A stretch of 64,000 nt of DNA from Bordetella pertussis 18323 (GTDB lineage: Bacteria; Pseudomonadota; Gammaproteobacteria; Burkholderiales; Burkholderiaceae_B): positions 930,001-994,000 of the forward strand of contig NC_018518.1 of the NCBI RefSeq assembly GCF_000306945.1, in the 5' to 3' direction. Of the stretch, positions 42,309 through 53,570 are shown in pieces (the first letter of the stretch is position 1; each line of letters begins with the position of its first letter). The notes beneath the pieces were generated by a model, which saw only the letters and a program-made list of their open reading frames with translations, was not told the origin of the DNA and did no database searches. The position numbers and the translations under genes were made by a program.

Positions 42309-43142
42309 ATGAAAGAAACCCTGAACGAAATCTCCACCCTGATGCCGCAGCTCGTCGACCTGGGAATCAACCTGGGCGTGGCATTGCTGATCCTCATCCT
42401 GGGCTGGTGGGCCTCGTCGCTCCTGGGCGGCTGGGTGCGCCGCGCCGCGCAGCGCTCGCCGCGCATCGATCCCACCATCGTGCCGATGTTCCAGAGCACG
42501 GTGATCTGGACGGTGCGCATTTTCACGCTGATCGCGGTGTTGGCCCGTTTCGGCGTGCAGACCGCCAGCCTGATCGCGGTGCTGGGCGCCGCCGGCCTGG
42601 CCGTGGGCCTGGCCCTGCAGGGCACGCTGCAGAACATCGCGGCGGGCATCATGTTGCTGATCCTGCGCCCGATCCGCGCCGGCGAGTACGTGGCCCTGAG
42701 TTCGGGTTCGGACGGCACCGTGGAGGAGGTGGGGCTGTTCCTGACGCGCCTGGTCCAGGTCGATGGCATCCACATCACCCTGCCCAACAGCACGGTCTGG
42801 AACGCCACCATCATCAATTACAGCCGCAACGCCAACCGGCGCCTGGATATCCCGGTGACGGTGCATTATGGCGACGACCTGGGCGAGGCCATCGCCAGGC
42901 TGGAGGCGCTGGTGCGCGGCCACGAGATGGTGCTGCAGGATCCCGCGCCCATCGTCAAGGCCAGCGAATACCGCGACAACGGCACGGTGGTCAATGTGCG
43001 CCTCTGGACCCAGGCGGCGCAATACTGGGACCTGCGCTGGGACCTGTTCCACCAGATCCGGCGCGCCCTGGGCGAGGCGGGGTTCCGCGCGCCCATCCCG
43101 GTGCGCGAGATCCAGGGCGGCGGCAAGGACGCGGCCGCCTGA
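42309..43142 (+). CDS. MscS family mechanosensitive ion channel
   Basis: 277 residues from ATG 42309. Three membrane segments at the N-terminus; the pore helix is LIAVLGAAGLAVGLALQGTLQNIAAGIMLLILRPIRAGEYV, matching MscS TM3 with Gly/Ala packing. A beta domain (GTVEEVGLFLTRL, PNSTVWNATIINYS) and alpha-beta C-terminal domain follow. It opens on membrane tension to release solutes. Size is near E. coli MscS (286). The promoter region lies between it and IS481 copy 1, only about 110 bases. Confidence 0.95.
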   Translation: MKETLNEISTLMPQLVDLGINLGVALLILILGWWASSLLGGWVRRAAQRSPRIDPTIVPMFQSTVIWTVRIFTLIAVLARFGVQTASLIAVLGAAGLAVGLALQGTLQNIAAGIMLLILRPIRAGEYVALSSGSDGTVEEVGLFLTRLVQVDGIHITLPNSTVWNATIINYSRNANRRLDIPVTVHYGDDLGEAIARLEALVRGHEMVLQDPAPIVKASEYRDNGTVVNVRLWTQAAQYWDLRWDLFHQIRRALGEAGFRAPIPVREIQGGGKDAAA

Positions 43143-43155
43143 GGCCCGCGGCCCG

Positions 43156-43914
43156 CTACGCCTTGGGCGCCAGGCGGGCCAGTTCGGCGCCGATCCAGCC
43201 GGCGATCTCGCGCTGGCGTTGCGCCGGCATGCGGTCGATGATGGCGGTGACGCTGACGGCCAGCACCGGCGCGCCCTGCGCGTCGAGCAGCGCGCACCCC
43301 ACGCCCAGCGCGCCGCGCACCGCGTGGTTGCCCACCACCGAGTAGCCGCGCGCGCGCGTGTTTTCGATCAGGCGGTGCATCTCCTGCGGTGTCATGCCGC
43401 CATATTCGTCCAGCCGGCCCGAGTTGCGCTGGACGATGGCGTGCGCCACCTCGTCGGGCAGGGCGGCCAGCAGCGCCATGCTGCCCGAGCCCACGCCCAG
43501 CGGCTGGCGCTTGCCGGCGTAAGTGGCCAGGATCTGCACGGGGTAGCTGCCGATTTCCCGGTGCAGGCTGACCGAGTCGTCGCCGTCCCGTACGACCAGG
43601 AACACCGCGTCGCCGGTGCGGTCGGCCAGCCGGCGCAGCACCGGCAGCATCTGGCGCACGCGCGGGTCGGGTGCCGCCAGGTCGGCGTCGGCCGCCAGCT
43701 GGGTGCGGTATTTCTTGGTGCCCTGCAGCGGAACCACCAGCCCGGCGTCCAGCAAGGCGGCCAGCAGGCGGTAGATGGTGGGGCGCTGGATGCCGGTCTG
43801 GCGCGCGATGTCGGTGACGCTCAGGCCGCGCGGGCCCTGGTCGCGCAGGGCGGCCAGTACCATCAGGCCGCGCCGCAGGGTGCGCGGGCCGGCACCGGAA
43901 TCAGTCTCTTGCAT
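43156..43914 (-). CDS. IclR family transcriptional regulator
   Basis: 252 residues from ATG 43914 (MQETDSGAGPRTLRRG); the frame is open further upstream to 43974 without homology. The helix-turn-helix LSVTDIARQTGIQRPTIYRLLAALLDAGLV and effector domain (GSMALLAALPDEVAHAIV, RGYSVVGNHAVRGALGVGCALLD) are typical. It is divergent from the Bug gene at 44076, which it probably regulates. Confidence 0.92.
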   Translation of the reverse strand: MQETDSGAGPRTLRRGLMVLAALRDQGPRGLSVTDIARQTGIQRPTIYRLLAALLDAGLVVPLQGTKKYRTQLAADADLAAPDPRVRQMLPVLRRLADRTGDAVFLVVRDGDDSVSLHREIGSYPVQILATYAGKRQPLGVGSGSMALLAALPDEVAHAIVQRNSGRLDEYGGMTPQEMHRLIENTRARGYSVVGNHAVRGALGVGCALLDAQGAPVLAVSVTAIIDRMPAQRQREIAGWIGAELARLAPKA

Positions 43915-44040
43915 GGTGCTTGGATATCGGATCGGGTATGCAGGGGCGGAACCAGGGAAAACCATCGTCTGCACAGTGGGCTCTACCTTGCCCTGGCGCT
44001 CGTGTATAGCGCAAAATCAGCGGCTAAACAATTCTTATAC

Positions 44041-44055
44041 GTCCATTACATGGAC
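44041..44055 (+). promoter_or_regulatory. Candidate IclR operator
   Basis: Perfect inverted repeat GTCCAT-TAC-ATGGAC, 21 bases before the Bug gene start and within the divergent iclR-bug promoter region. Confidence 0.5.
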
Positions 44056-44075
44056 ATTTTTCAGGAGACCTTCCG

Positions 44076-45068
44076 ATGACCAAAAGTCAGCTGCCTCGTC
44101 TCGGGCGTTTTGCCGTGCGCCTGTTTGCCGGCATCCTGGGCGCCGCCGCCATCGGCGCGACGGCCCATACCGCCTATCCCGACAAGCCGGTGCGCATCGT
44201 GGTCGGCTTTTCCGCCGGCGGCACCACCGACGTGATCGCACGCATCATGGCCAAGGAACTGACCGAGGCGCTGGGCCAGTCGTTCGTGGTGGAGAACAAG
44301 CCGGGCGGCGGCAGCAACATCGCCACCGACTACGTGGCGCGCGCCACGCCGGATGGCTACACCTTGCTGTTCGTGGCGGTGACCAGCGCCATCAACCAGA
44401 CGCTCTACAAGAACGTCAACTTCGACCTGACCAAGGATTTCGCGCCGGTCGCGCTGGGCGCCAAGGTGCCCAATATCCTGGTGCTCAACCCCTCGGTGCC
44501 GGTCAAGTCGGTGCAGGAGCTGGTGGCCTATGCCAAGGCCAACCCGGGCAAGCTGGCTTTCGCCTCGTCGGGCAGCGGCACCTCGATCCACATGGCCGGC
44601 GAGCTGTTCAAGCAGCGCGCCGGTATCGACGTGCTGCACGTGCCGTACAAGGGCAGCGCCCCGGCGGTCACCGACCTGATCGGCGGCCAGGTGCAGTTCA
44701 TGTTCGACAACATGCCGTCGTCGTGGCCGCACGTGCAGGCCGGCAAGCTGCGCGCGCTGGCGGTGACCACCACCGAGCGCTCGGCCAGCGCGCCCGACCT
44801 GCCGACCATGAAGGAATCGGGTTTCGAGAACTTCGACGTGTCGTCGTGGTTCGGCCTGATCGCCCCGGCCGGCACTCCGCCCGAAGTCGTGAACACGCTG
44901 AACGCGGCCATGGTCAAGGCGCTGGACAAGCCGGAGGTCCTGCAGTCGTACGAGAAGCTGGGCGCGGTGGCGCAGAAGACCACGCCGGCCGAGTTCGGCG
45001 CCTTCATCAAGTCCGAAGTGGAAGGCTGGGCCCCGGTGGTCAAGGCCTCGGGCGCCACGGTGGACTGA
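44076..45068 (+). CDS. Bug family (TctC) substrate-binding protein
   Basis: 330 residues with a signal peptide (hydrophobic LFAGILGAAAIGATAH). Bug motifs: AYPDKPVRIVVGFSAGGTTDVIARIMAKEL, VVENKPGGGSNIATDYVARATPDGYTL, FASSGSGTSIHMAGELFK and PYKGSAPAVTDLIGGQVQFMFDN. It binds a carboxylate in the periplasm; no TctA/TctB permease is adjacent. Divergent from an IclR regulator, a frequent Bordetella layout. A hairpin terminator follows. Confidence 0.93.
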   Translation: MTKSQLPRLGRFAVRLFAGILGAAAIGATAHTAYPDKPVRIVVGFSAGGTTDVIARIMAKELTEALGQSFVVENKPGGGSNIATDYVARATPDGYTLLFVAVTSAINQTLYKNVNFDLTKDFAPVALGAKVPNILVLNPSVPVKSVQELVAYAKANPGKLAFASSGSGTSIHMAGELFKQRAGIDVLHVPYKGSAPAVTDLIGGQVQFMFDNMPSSWPHVQAGKLRALAVTTTERSASAPDLPTMKESGFENFDVSSWFGLIAPAGTPPEVVNTLNAAMVKALDKPEVLQSYEKLGAVAQKTTPAEFGAFIKSEVEGWAPVVKASGATVD

Positions 45069-45093
45069 CGGCCGGTCCGTCTCGAGCGTGAAG

Positions 45094-45122
45094 AAGACGC
45101 CCGCGAGGGCGTCTTTGCTTTT
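45094..45122 (+). terminator. Rho-independent terminator
   Basis: AAGACGCCC / GGGCGTCTT stem with GCGA loop and a T-rich end (TGCTTTT), 26 bases after the Bug gene. Confidence 0.8.
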
Positions 45123-45134
45123 GGAGCCGTGCGG

Positions 45135-45263
45135 ATGCCTGCCCCAGCGGGGGCAGATACCGCCTTGGCCGTCAAGCGTCGATGGCGTACAGCAGTGTGC
45201 CTGTCCCGGCGGGGACAGGCACACTGGCCGCCGGAGTGGCTTCCCCCACGGGGACAGGCACCC
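45135..45263. repeat. Dispersed GC palindrome cluster with tail
   Basis: Three palindrome units (about 45136-45158, 45195-45222, 45237-45263). The first is followed by the tail CAGATACCGCCTTGGC then CGTCAAGCG and ATGGCG, which recurs at 49598 and 58976. It fills the gap between the Bug gene and the convergent trmJ gene. Confidence 0.85.
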
Positions 45264-45285
45264 CGCCGGCGCGCCGGGAAGGGGG

Positions 45286-46062
45286 TTATTTCGGGCGGTT
45301 CGGGGCGATCATGGCGGTGCACACGCCGCGCAGCATGTCCACTTCGTCGCGGCTGAGCGCGCTGCGCGTGAGCAGGTGCTTCATGCGCGGCATCAGTTTC
45401 TTGGGATGCGCGGGGTCGAGAAAGCCCACGGCGACCAGCGCCTGCTCCCAGTGCGCCAGCAGCGCCTGGACGGCCGCGCCGTCGGCCGGGGCGGCGCCCG
45501 GGTTGGCCTGCTGGGCCGACGAGGCCGGCAGCAGCGACTGGCCGGTGCCGGCCAGCAGGGCGTAGCGCAGCTCCCAGGCGGCCAGTTGCAGGGCCTGGGC
45601 GACGTTCAGCGAGCTGTATTGCGGGTTGGCCGGGATATGGCAAATACGGTGACAGAGCTCGATCTGGGCATTGGTCAGCCCGGCGCGCTCGGTGCCCAGG
45701 ACGATCGCCACCACGCCCGCCTCGGTGTCGTCCAGGTGGCGCCGGGCCAGGCCGGCCGCTTCGCGGATGTCGCAGGGGGGCGGGCCCAGGTCGCGCACCC
45801 GCGCGGTCAGGGCGAAGGCCAGGGTGACCGGGGCCAGCGCTTCTTCCAGCGTGTCGTGGACGGCGGCGCGCTCCAGCACGTCGAGCGCCCCGCTGGCCAG
45901 CGCCACGGCCTCCGGCTGGGCGGTCATGTCGGGAAAACGGGGGGCGACCAGGACCAATTCGCCAAAGCCCATGGTCTTGATCGCGCGGGCCGCCGAACCC
46001 ACGTTGCCAGGGTGGCTGGGCTGGGTCATGATGAACCGAACGCGTGAAAATGCTTGAGTCAT
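45286..46062 (-). CDS. trmJ: tRNA (cytidine/uridine(32)-2'-O)-methyltransferase
   Basis: 258 residues, SPOUT fold. FIMTQPSHPGNVGSAARAIKTMGFGELVLV at the N-terminus and VVAIVLGTERAGLTNAQIELCHRICHIP (the knotted SAM site) mark TrmJ; QYSSLNVAQALQLAAWEL completes the pattern. It methylates position 32 in the tRNA anticodon loop. It is divergent from suhB (107 bases), a common pair. Confidence 0.95.
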   Translation of the reverse strand: MTQAFSRVRFIMTQPSHPGNVGSAARAIKTMGFGELVLVAPRFPDMTAQPEAVALASGALDVLERAAVHDTLEEALAPVTLAFALTARVRDLGPPPCDIREAAGLARRHLDDTEAGVVAIVLGTERAGLTNAQIELCHRICHIPANPQYSSLNVAQALQLAAWELRYALLAGTGQSLLPASSAQQANPGAAPADGAAVQALLAHWEQALVAVGFLDPAHPKKLMPRMKHLLTRSALSRDEVDMLRGVCTAMIAPNRPK

Positions 46063-46169
46063 TTAAAATGCCATGTTTGGCTTAGCGCCTTCCTGGTTTC
46101 CGATTGTATTGGCCGCGTGTTTTTCCGGCTTGCAAGGCGGCCGCCCTCACTGCGTTTGTACGGAATTCT

Positions 46170-46952
46170 ATGCATCCGATGCTCAATACCGCCATCAAGG
46201 CGGCCCGGCGTGCCGGCACCATCATCAACCGCGCCAGTCTCGACCTGGAGCGCCTTACCGTGGCCCGCAAGGGGCCGCGCGATTATGTCACGGAAGTCGA
46301 CCGCGCCTCCGAGGAGGCGATCGTCGAAGTCCTGCGCACGGCCTATCCCGACCATGCGGTGCTGGGCGAGGAGTTCGGCCTGCAGGGGCCCGAGCAGGCC
46401 GAGTTCCAGTGGATCATCGATCCGCTGGACGGCACCACCAACTATATCCATGGCCTGCCCAATTACGCGGTCTCGATCGCCTTGCTGCATCGCCGCCAGG
46501 TGACGCAGGCGGTGGTCTACGATCCGTCGCGCAACGAGCTGTTCACGGCCAGCCGCGGCAGCGGCACGTTCCTGAACGATCGCCGGGTGCGCGTGTCGGG
46601 CCGCATCCGCTACCATGATGCGCTGCTGGGCGCGCACTGGCCGCACTCGACCGACCCCGACCAGGGCTCGGGCCGTTTCCGCGCCATGGCCGAGGGCAGC
46701 GCCAGCGTGCGCCGGCTGGGATCGACCGTGCTGGACCTGGCCTACGTGGCCTGCGGCCGCCTCGACGGCTTTTGCGGCGTGGGCCTCAAGCCCTGGGACG
46801 TGGCCGCCGGCAGCCTGCTGGTGCTGGAAGCCGGCGGCCTGCTTGCCGACTTCGACGGCGAGCAGGGCTGGCTGGACACCGGCAACGTGCTGGCGGGCAC
46901 GCCCAAGGTCTTCACCCACATGCTCACCGCGCTGCAGCCCCGTACGGCTTGA
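46170..46952 (+). CDS. suhB: Inositol monophosphatase family protein SuhB
   Basis: 260 residues from ATG 46170 (MHPMLNTAIKAARRAG). Metal-site motifs: DYVTEVDRASE, LGEEFG, WIIDPLDGTTNYIHGLPNYAVSIAL and the C-terminal KPWDVAAGSLLVLEAGG. It dephosphorylates inositol monophosphates; in enterobacteria SuhB also joins the rRNA antitermination complex with NusB. The start was chosen because residues before it have no homology. Confidence 0.95.
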   Translation: MHPMLNTAIKAARRAGTIINRASLDLERLTVARKGPRDYVTEVDRASEEAIVEVLRTAYPDHAVLGEEFGLQGPEQAEFQWIIDPLDGTTNYIHGLPNYAVSIALLHRRQVTQAVVYDPSRNELFTASRGSGTFLNDRRVRVSGRIRYHDALLGAHWPHSTDPDQGSGRFRAMAEGSASVRRLGSTVLDLAYVACGRLDGFCGVGLKPWDVAAGSLLVLEAGGLLADFDGEQGWLDTGNVLAGTPKVFTHMLTALQPRTA

Positions 46953-47078
46953 TGCGCCATACGCCGGCTGATCGGCCGGCAGGCCGCGCCCACGCTGGAT
47001 GCGCGGCCGCGCGCCGTCACCGGCGTGTCATGGCATTTCCATGTACGATTACCGGTTCCAAAACTTCCGGAGCTCCTG

Positions 47079-48665
47079 ATGGAGTGGCTGCAGGACCCCG
47101 CCGCGTGGGTCGGCCTGCTTACCTTGGTCGTCCTCGAAATCGTACTGGGGATCGACAACCTTATCTTCATAGCCATCCTGGCGGACAAGCTGCCCCCCGC
47201 GCAGCGCGACCGCGCGCGCATCGTCGGGCTGAGCCTGGCGCTGCTCATGCGCCTGGGCCTGCTGTCAGTGATGTCCTGGCTGGTCACGCTGACCACGCCG
47301 TGGTTCTCCGTGGGACCGATGTCGTTTTCCGGCAGAGACCTGATTCTCATGCTGGGCGGCCTGTTCCTACTCTTCAAGGGCACCATGGAGCTGCACGAAC
47401 GCATCGAAGGCGGCCAGAGCCTGGACACAGGCGGCCCGCGCGTCTATGCCAGCTTCTGGGTCATCGTGACCCAGATCGTGGTGCTGGACGCGGTGTTCTC
47501 GCTGGATTCGGTCATCACCGCGGTGGGCATGGTGGACCACCTGGCCATCATGATGATCGCCGTCATCATCGCCATCGGCATCATGCTGCTGGCGTCCAAG
47601 CCGTTGACGCGCTTCGTCAACGCGCACCCCACGGTGGTGGTGCTGTGCCTGGGCTTTTTGCTGATGATCGGCTTTTCGCTGCTGGCCGAGAGCTTCGGCT
47701 TCAAGGTGCCCAAGGGCTACCTGTATGCCGCCATCGGCTTTTCCGTGGCTATCGAGGCGCTCAACCAGGTGGCGCGCCGCAACCTGCTCAAGCTGGACGC
47801 GCGCCGTCCGATGCGCGAGCGCACCGCCACGGCGGTGCTGCGCATGCTGGGCAAGCGCCCGCCCGCCAGCGACGAATCCGACCTGCCCAGCGCCATGCCC
47901 GCCGTGCCGGCGTTCGGCGTGGAAGAGCGCAACATGGTCAGCGGCGTGTTGACGCTGGCCGAGCGTTCCATCCGGTCCATCATGACGCCGCGCACCGATG
48001 TGTCGTGGGTCAATATCGATGATGACGCCGCCACCATCCGCCAGCAGCTGACCGCCGCGCCGCACAGTTTCTTCCCGGTGTGCCGGGGCTCGCTGGACGA
48101 AGTGGTGGGCATCGGCCGTGCCAAGGACCTGGTGGCCGACCTGATCACGGAAGGGCGGGTGCGCCGCAATCGCCTGCGCGACCCCATCATCGTGCACGAG
48201 TCGATCGGCATCCTGCGCCTGATGGACACCCTCAAGCGTTCGCGCGGCCAGCTGGTGCTGGTGGCCGACGAGTTCGGCGCCATCGAAGGGCTGGTAACGC
48301 CCATCGACGTATTCGAGGCCATCGCCGGCGAGTTCCCCGACGAGGACGAACTGCCCGACATCGTCGCCGAGAGCGAAAACGTCTGGAAGGTCGACGGCGC
48401 CGCCGACCTGCATCACCTGGAGCAGGTGCTGGAGATCGAGGGGCTGATCGACGAGTCCGAGGACTACTCCACCCTGGCAGGCTACCTGCTGGCCCGTTTC
48501 GGCCATCTGCCCAAGCCCGGCGACACCTGCGAATTCGAAGGATCCCATCATCGGCGCGTGCGCTTCGAAGTGCTGCAGATGGATGGGCGGCGCGTGGCGC
48601 TGGTGCGGGTCGAGCGCCTGCCCTACGACACCGTCGACGAAAGCGAGGCGGCCGACGCCGATTAA
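47079..48665 (+). CDS. TerC family membrane protein with CBS pair and transporter-associated domain
   Basis: 528 residues. The TerC membrane domain (about residues 1-235, seven segments) includes [20 protein letters not shown] and [17 protein letters not shown], each with the conserved Asp. It is followed by two CBS domains ([31 protein letters not shown]) and a CorC/HlyC-type C-terminal domain ([26 protein letters not shown]). This is the YegH/YoaE architecture; TerC proteins are linked to metal (manganese/calcium) export. The ligand here is not known. Confidence 0.92.
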   Translation: MEWLQDPAAWVGLLTLVVLEIVLGIDNLIFIAILADKLPPAQRDRARIVGLSLALLMRLGLLSVMSWLVTLTTPWFSVGPMSFSGRDLILMLGGLFLLFKGTMELHERIEGGQSLDTGGPRVYASFWVIVTQIVVLDAVFSLDSVITAVGMVDHLAIMMIAVIIAIGIMLLASKPLTRFVNAHPTVVVLCLGFLLMIGFSLLAESFGFKVPKGYLYAAIGFSVAIEALNQVARRNLLKLDARRPMRERTATAVLRMLGKRPPASDESDLPSAMPAVPAFGVEERNMVSGVLTLAERSIRSIMTPRTDVSWVNIDDDAATIRQQLTAAPHSFFPVCRGSLDEVVGIGRAKDLVADLITEGRVRRNRLRDPIIVHESIGILRLMDTLKRSRGQLVLVADEFGAIEGLVTPIDVFEAIAGEFPDEDELPDIVAESENVWKVDGAADLHHLEQVLEIEGLIDESEDYSTLAGYLLARFGHLPKPGDTCEFEGSHHRRVRFEVLQMDGRRVALVRVERLPYDTVDESEAADAD

Positions 48666-48689
48666 CCGTTCTTACCCGGATACTGTTTA

Positions 48690-49553
48690 GTGACTGATAG
48701 CACGCTCCACCTGCTCAAGGCATTCTTTCTCGGCATCGTCGAAGGCCTGACCGAGTTCATCCCGGTGTCCAGCACCGGGCACCTGATCGTCATCGGCGAC
48801 TGGATCAACTTCGCGTCCAGCTCGGGCAAGGTGTTCGAGGTGGTCATCCAGTTCGGCTCCATTCTGGCCGTGATGTGGATATTCCGGGCCCGCCTGTGGC
48901 AGTTGATCCGCGGCACCCTGACCGGGGTGCGCCAGGAGGTCAATTTCACGCGCAACCTGCTGCTGGCGTTCCTGCCGGCGGCGGTCATCGGCGCCATCTT
49001 CATCAAGTCCATCAAGCAGGTCTTCTACCACCCGGGCGTGGTAGCGGTGACGCTGGTGGTGGGCGGGTTCATCATGCTGTGGGTCGAGCGGCGCGCGCCG
49101 CACACGCCGGGCGACGCGCCCGGCGCGGCCGACGATACCGCCTCGGACGAGCGCGCCAGCGCCCATACGCTGGAGCAGATCAGCGCCAAGCAGGCGCTGG
49201 GCGTGGGCGTGGCGCAGTGCGTGGCCATGATCCCGGGCGTTTCGCGCTCGGGCGCGACCATCATCGGCGGCATGATCGCCGGGATCCAGCGCAAGACCGC
49301 CACCGAGTTCTCGTTCTTCCTGGCCATGCCGACCATGCTGGGCGCGGCGGTCTACGACCTGTACCGCAATATCGGCCTGCTCAGCCAGCACGACATGTCG
49401 GCCATCGCCGTGGGTTTCGTGGCGGCCTTTCTCAGTGCGCTGGTGGTCGTGCGCGCGGTGCTGCGCTTCGTGGCCAACCATACCTACCGCGTGTTCGCGT
49501 GGTACCGCATCGCCCTGGGCCTGGTGGTGGCCGCCTGGATCTACGCCAAATGA
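48690..49553 (+). CDS. uppP: Undecaprenyl-diphosphatase
   Basis: 287 residues from GTG 48690. FFLGIVEGLTEFIPVSSTGHLIVIGDW and MIPGVSRSGATIIGGMIAGIQRKTATEFSFFLAMP are the two UppP/BacA signatures with the catalytic Glu, Ser and Arg residues. About eight membrane segments. It regenerates undecaprenyl phosphate for peptidoglycan and O-antigen carriers and gives bacitracin tolerance. Confidence 0.97.
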   Translation: MTDSTLHLLKAFFLGIVEGLTEFIPVSSTGHLIVIGDWINFASSSGKVFEVVIQFGSILAVMWIFRARLWQLIRGTLTGVRQEVNFTRNLLLAFLPAAVIGAIFIKSIKQVFYHPGVVAVTLVVGGFIMLWVERRAPHTPGDAPGAADDTASDERASAHTLEQISAKQALGVGVAQCVAMIPGVSRSGATIIGGMIAGIQRKTATEFSFFLAMPTMLGAAVYDLYRNIGLLSQHDMSAIAVGFVAAFLSALVVVRAVLRFVANHTYRVFAWYRIALGLVVAAWIYAK

Positions 49554-49587
49554 AAAGAGCCTGTCCCGACGGGGACAGGCTCTTTTT
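49554..49587 (+). terminator. Terminator made from the dispersed palindrome
   Basis: AAAAGAGCCTGTCCC and its complement form a stem with a GA centre, followed by five T. Its core is the same GCCTGTCCC/GGGACAGGC as the repeat family, starting directly after the uppP stop codon. Confidence 0.85.
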
Positions 49588-49743
49588 CCCGGCGCGGACA
49601 GATGCCGTCCTGGCCGTCAAGCGTTCATGGCGCATGACGGGGTGCCTGTCCCCGCGGGGACAGGCACCCGCACGGGCAGACGCCATCTTGCAGGCGCCAG
49701 TCCCCATGCGGGGACTGGCACCAGGATTCCTGCGAGGACAGGG
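49559..49743. repeat. Dispersed GC palindrome cluster with tail
   Basis: Palindromes at 49559-49580, about 49639-49669 and 49696-49723, with the tail CAGATGCCGTCCTGGC, then CGTCAAGCGTTCATGGCG, at 49598-49633. It fills the gap between the convergent uppP and lpxH genes. Confidence 0.85.
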
Positions 49744-49760
49744 GCCTCATGACGGGGCCT

Positions 49761-50537
49761 TCAATCTTCGTCTTCGACCAGGTCGAAGCACTGCAGGCCA
49801 TCGCGGTCGATGACCAGCCAGCCGCCGCGCGGCGGATCGGCGTGGTCGCAGTCCCAGTCCGGCAGCACCCAGCGTTCGCGCTTGCGGCCGTCGACCGACA
49901 GCACATGGCGCGCCGGCCGGTGGGTGTGGCCATGCACCAGCACATCGACGTCGGCCTCGCGCAGGGCGGCCTCGACGGCCGCCGGATTGACGTCCATGAT
50001 TTCCATCGACTTGGCCTGGTTGGCCGCCTGGCTTTCGCCGCGGGCCTGCTCGGCCATGGCCAGCCGCTCGGGGATGCTCTTGGCCAGGAACTGCGCCTGC
50101 CATTGCGGGTTGCGCACCATGGCGCGGAACTGCTGGTAGGCGCTGTCGTCGGTACAGTACTCGTCGCCGTGCGTGAGCAGGATGCGGCCGTAGTCGGTTT
50201 CGAGCAGCACCGGCTCGGGCAGCAGATGCGCGCCGAGCGCGTCGGCCAGCTCCTGGCCGATCAGGAAGTCGCGGTTGCCGCGGCCCAGGTAAACCGGAAT
50301 GCGCCCGGCGGCCGCGCGGATGCCATGCAGCACCGCCGCCAGCCAGGGCGGCGCGGCCCGGATGACGTCGTCCCCGATCCAGGCGTCAAAGATGTCGCCC
50401 GGAAGAAGCAGGGCCGACGCCTCGTCGGCGGCGGCCTGCAGCAGTCCCAGGAATGCTTCGGCGGTGGCCGGCGTGGCCGGCCCCAGGTGCAGGTCGGAAG
50501 CCAGCCACAACGGCCCCTGCAGCGCCAGCTTATTCAA
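49761..50537 (-). CDS. lpxH: UDP-2,3-diacylglucosamine diphosphatase
   Basis: 258 residues from TTG 50537 ([11 protein letters not shown]), overlapping the PPIase stop by eight bases. Calcineurin-like metal motifs are all present: [39 protein letters not shown] and [10 protein letters not shown]. It makes lipid X in lipid A synthesis at the inner membrane. Neighbouring a PPIase gene is typical for lpxH. Confidence 0.95.
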   Translation of the reverse strand: MNKLALQGPLWLASDLHLGPATPATAEAFLGLLQAAADEASALLLPGDIFDAWIGDDVIRAAPPWLAAVLHGIRAAAGRIPVYLGRGNRDFLIGQELADALGAHLLPEPVLLETDYGRILLTHGDEYCTDDSAYQQFRAMVRNPQWQAQFLAKSIPERLAMAEQARGESQAANQAKSMEIMDVNPAAVEAALREADVDVLVHGHTHRPARHVLSVDGRKRERWVLPDWDCDHADPPRGGWLVIDRDGLQCFDLVEDED

Positions 50538-51171
50538 GGACTTCGGCCTTTTCGATGATCACGTCCTCGGCCGGCACGTTCTGGTGGAATCCACGGTTGC
50601 CGGTCTTGACGTTCTTGATCTTGTCGACCACCTCGGTGCCCTCGGTGACCACGCCGAACACGGCGTAGCCCCAGCCGTTGGGCGTGGGCGCGGTGAAGTT
50701 GAGGAAGTCGTTGTCGGACACGTTGATGAAGAACTGCGCGGTGGCCGAGTGCGGATCGCTGGTGCGGGCCATGGCGAGCGTGTATTTGTCGTTCTTCAGG
50801 CCGTTGTTGGCCTCGTTCTCGATGGGCGCCTTGGTGGGCTTTTGCTTCATGCCGGGCTCGAAGCCGCCGCCCTGGATCATGAAGCCGTCGATGACGCGGT
50901 GGAACACCGTGCCGTCATAGAAGCCGTCCTTGGTATAGGCGACGAAGTTTTCCACGCTCTTGGGCGCCTTTTCGGCATTCAGGGTGATGATGATGTCGCC
51001 CTGGTTGGTGTGCAGCTTGACGCGGGGATTCGTGCTCATGGATGAGGTGCCTTTTGAAGTGGGGGTGGAGTTGGCGGGCTGGGCGCCCGCGCCTGCGGGC
51101 AGCATGGCTGCCAGCGCGATCGTGCACGCCGTCAGGCGCAGCATCTTAAGCGGAAAATGGCGGGACATCAT
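50530..51171 (-). CDS. Cyclophilin-type peptidyl-prolyl cis-trans isomerase, possible dual start
   Basis: 213 residues from ATG 51171 with a Sec signal peptide ([21 protein letters not shown] by pattern). The cyclophilin domain holds [29 protein letters not shown] and [20 protein letters not shown] second good start lies at ATG 51039 ([15 protein letters not shown]), preceded by an AAGG site, and would give a cytoplasmic PpiB-size protein of 169 residues. So one gene could give both periplasmic and cytoplasmic forms, or the export form is the only one; the sequence cannot decide. Confidence 0.9.
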   Translation of the reverse strand: MMSRHFPLKMLRLTACTIALAAMLPAGAGAQPANSTPTSKGTSSMSTNPRVKLHTNQGDIIITLNAEKAPKSVENFVAYTKDGFYDGTVFHRVIDGFMIQGGGFEPGMKQKPTKAPIENEANNGLKNDKYTLAMARTSDPHSATAQFFINVSDNDFLNFTAPTPNGWGYAVFGVVTEGTEVVDKIKNVKTGNRGFHQNVPAEDVIIEKAEVLE

Positions 51172-51851
51172 TTAGGCTGTTTATCCTTCAACAGGGATTC
51201 GATTTCCTCGACGCGAGCCTTCATGCCCGGGACGCCGCGAGCCTCCTCCTGGCGGTAGGTGCGCAGGGCCATCATCAGCTGGATGTCGCCGAGGTTGGCG
51301 CGCGCGGCGGCGTAGTCGGGATTCGCGCGCAGGGCCATCTGTAGACTGTCCTGGGCGCGTTCGAGTTCACCGCGCGAGGCATAGAGGGCCGCCAGGTTGT
51401 TCCAGGGTTCGGGCAGCTCCGGGAATTGGGTCGTCATGTCACTGTATACCGCAATGGCCTCGTCGGCGCGACCCAGCGCGGCCAGCGCGCGGGCGTGCTG
51501 GAACATCAGCTGCACGTCGGCGCCGCGCTGGCCCTTGATGGCGGCCTCGCGCCGCTCGATCAGGCTGAGGGCCTCTTCGTTGGCGCCGCGGTTGAGCAGC
51601 TCCTCGATGCGGTCGGTGATCTGCGAGGGCGTGGGGTCCAGGCGCGTGTCCACGCCGGGCTTGGCGGCCTCCAGCAGGTTGGCCAGCCCCTGCCAGCCGC
51701 CTTCGGGCGGGTAGGGGTCCAGCTTGGTCTGGTTGGCGTAGCGGTTCTTGGCCGAGCCGCCGGCCATCGATTGCGCCAGCACGGGGGCGCTGGCCGATAC
51801 GGCGATGGCCAGGGTCAGGAGGGCAGTGCAAAGGCGCGGCTTGGTGGTCAC
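51168..51851 (-). CDS. Tetratricopeptide repeat protein, exported
   Basis: 227 residues from GTG 51851 ([27 protein letters not shown], read as Met first). Signal peptide ending VLAQ. At least two TPR units lie in the middle ([55 protein letters not shown]). Likely periplasmic adaptor or scaffold; partner unknown. The PPIase gene begins four bases before its stop (ATGA), so the two are coupled. Confidence 0.8.
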   Translation of the reverse strand: MTTKPRLCTALLTLAIAVSASAPVLAQSMAGGSAKNRYANQTKLDPYPPEGGWQGLANLLEAAKPGVDTRLDPTPSQITDRIEELLNRGANEEALSLIERREAAIKGQRGADVQLMFQHARALAALGRADEAIAVYSDMTTQFPELPEPWNNLAALYASRGELERAQDSLQMALRANPDYAAARANLGDIQLMMALRTYRQEEARGVPGMKARVEEIESLLKDKQPK

Positions 51852-52090
51852 GATGGCATCCGTAGTAAGGCCCGGGGAACCGCGCGCTGCGCGTGCAGTC
51901 AGGCCGCTTGCTATACTTGACGATCGCCATTTTAGCCCTGGTTGCGTTTCAGGCTCGAGCGCGGCCGTGCAGGCTGTCCGGGCCGGCGCCACGTGCCTGC
52001 CGGCGGGCCCGCCGCGGCGCCCCGGGGCAGCCTGGGCGCGGCGGCGGTGCTGCCTTGCCCGCGCAACCTTTCCAACAATTCCAGAGCGCC

Positions 52091-53551
<1,461 letters not shown>

Positions 53552-53570
53552 GGCGGGGAAGCACAGCTCC

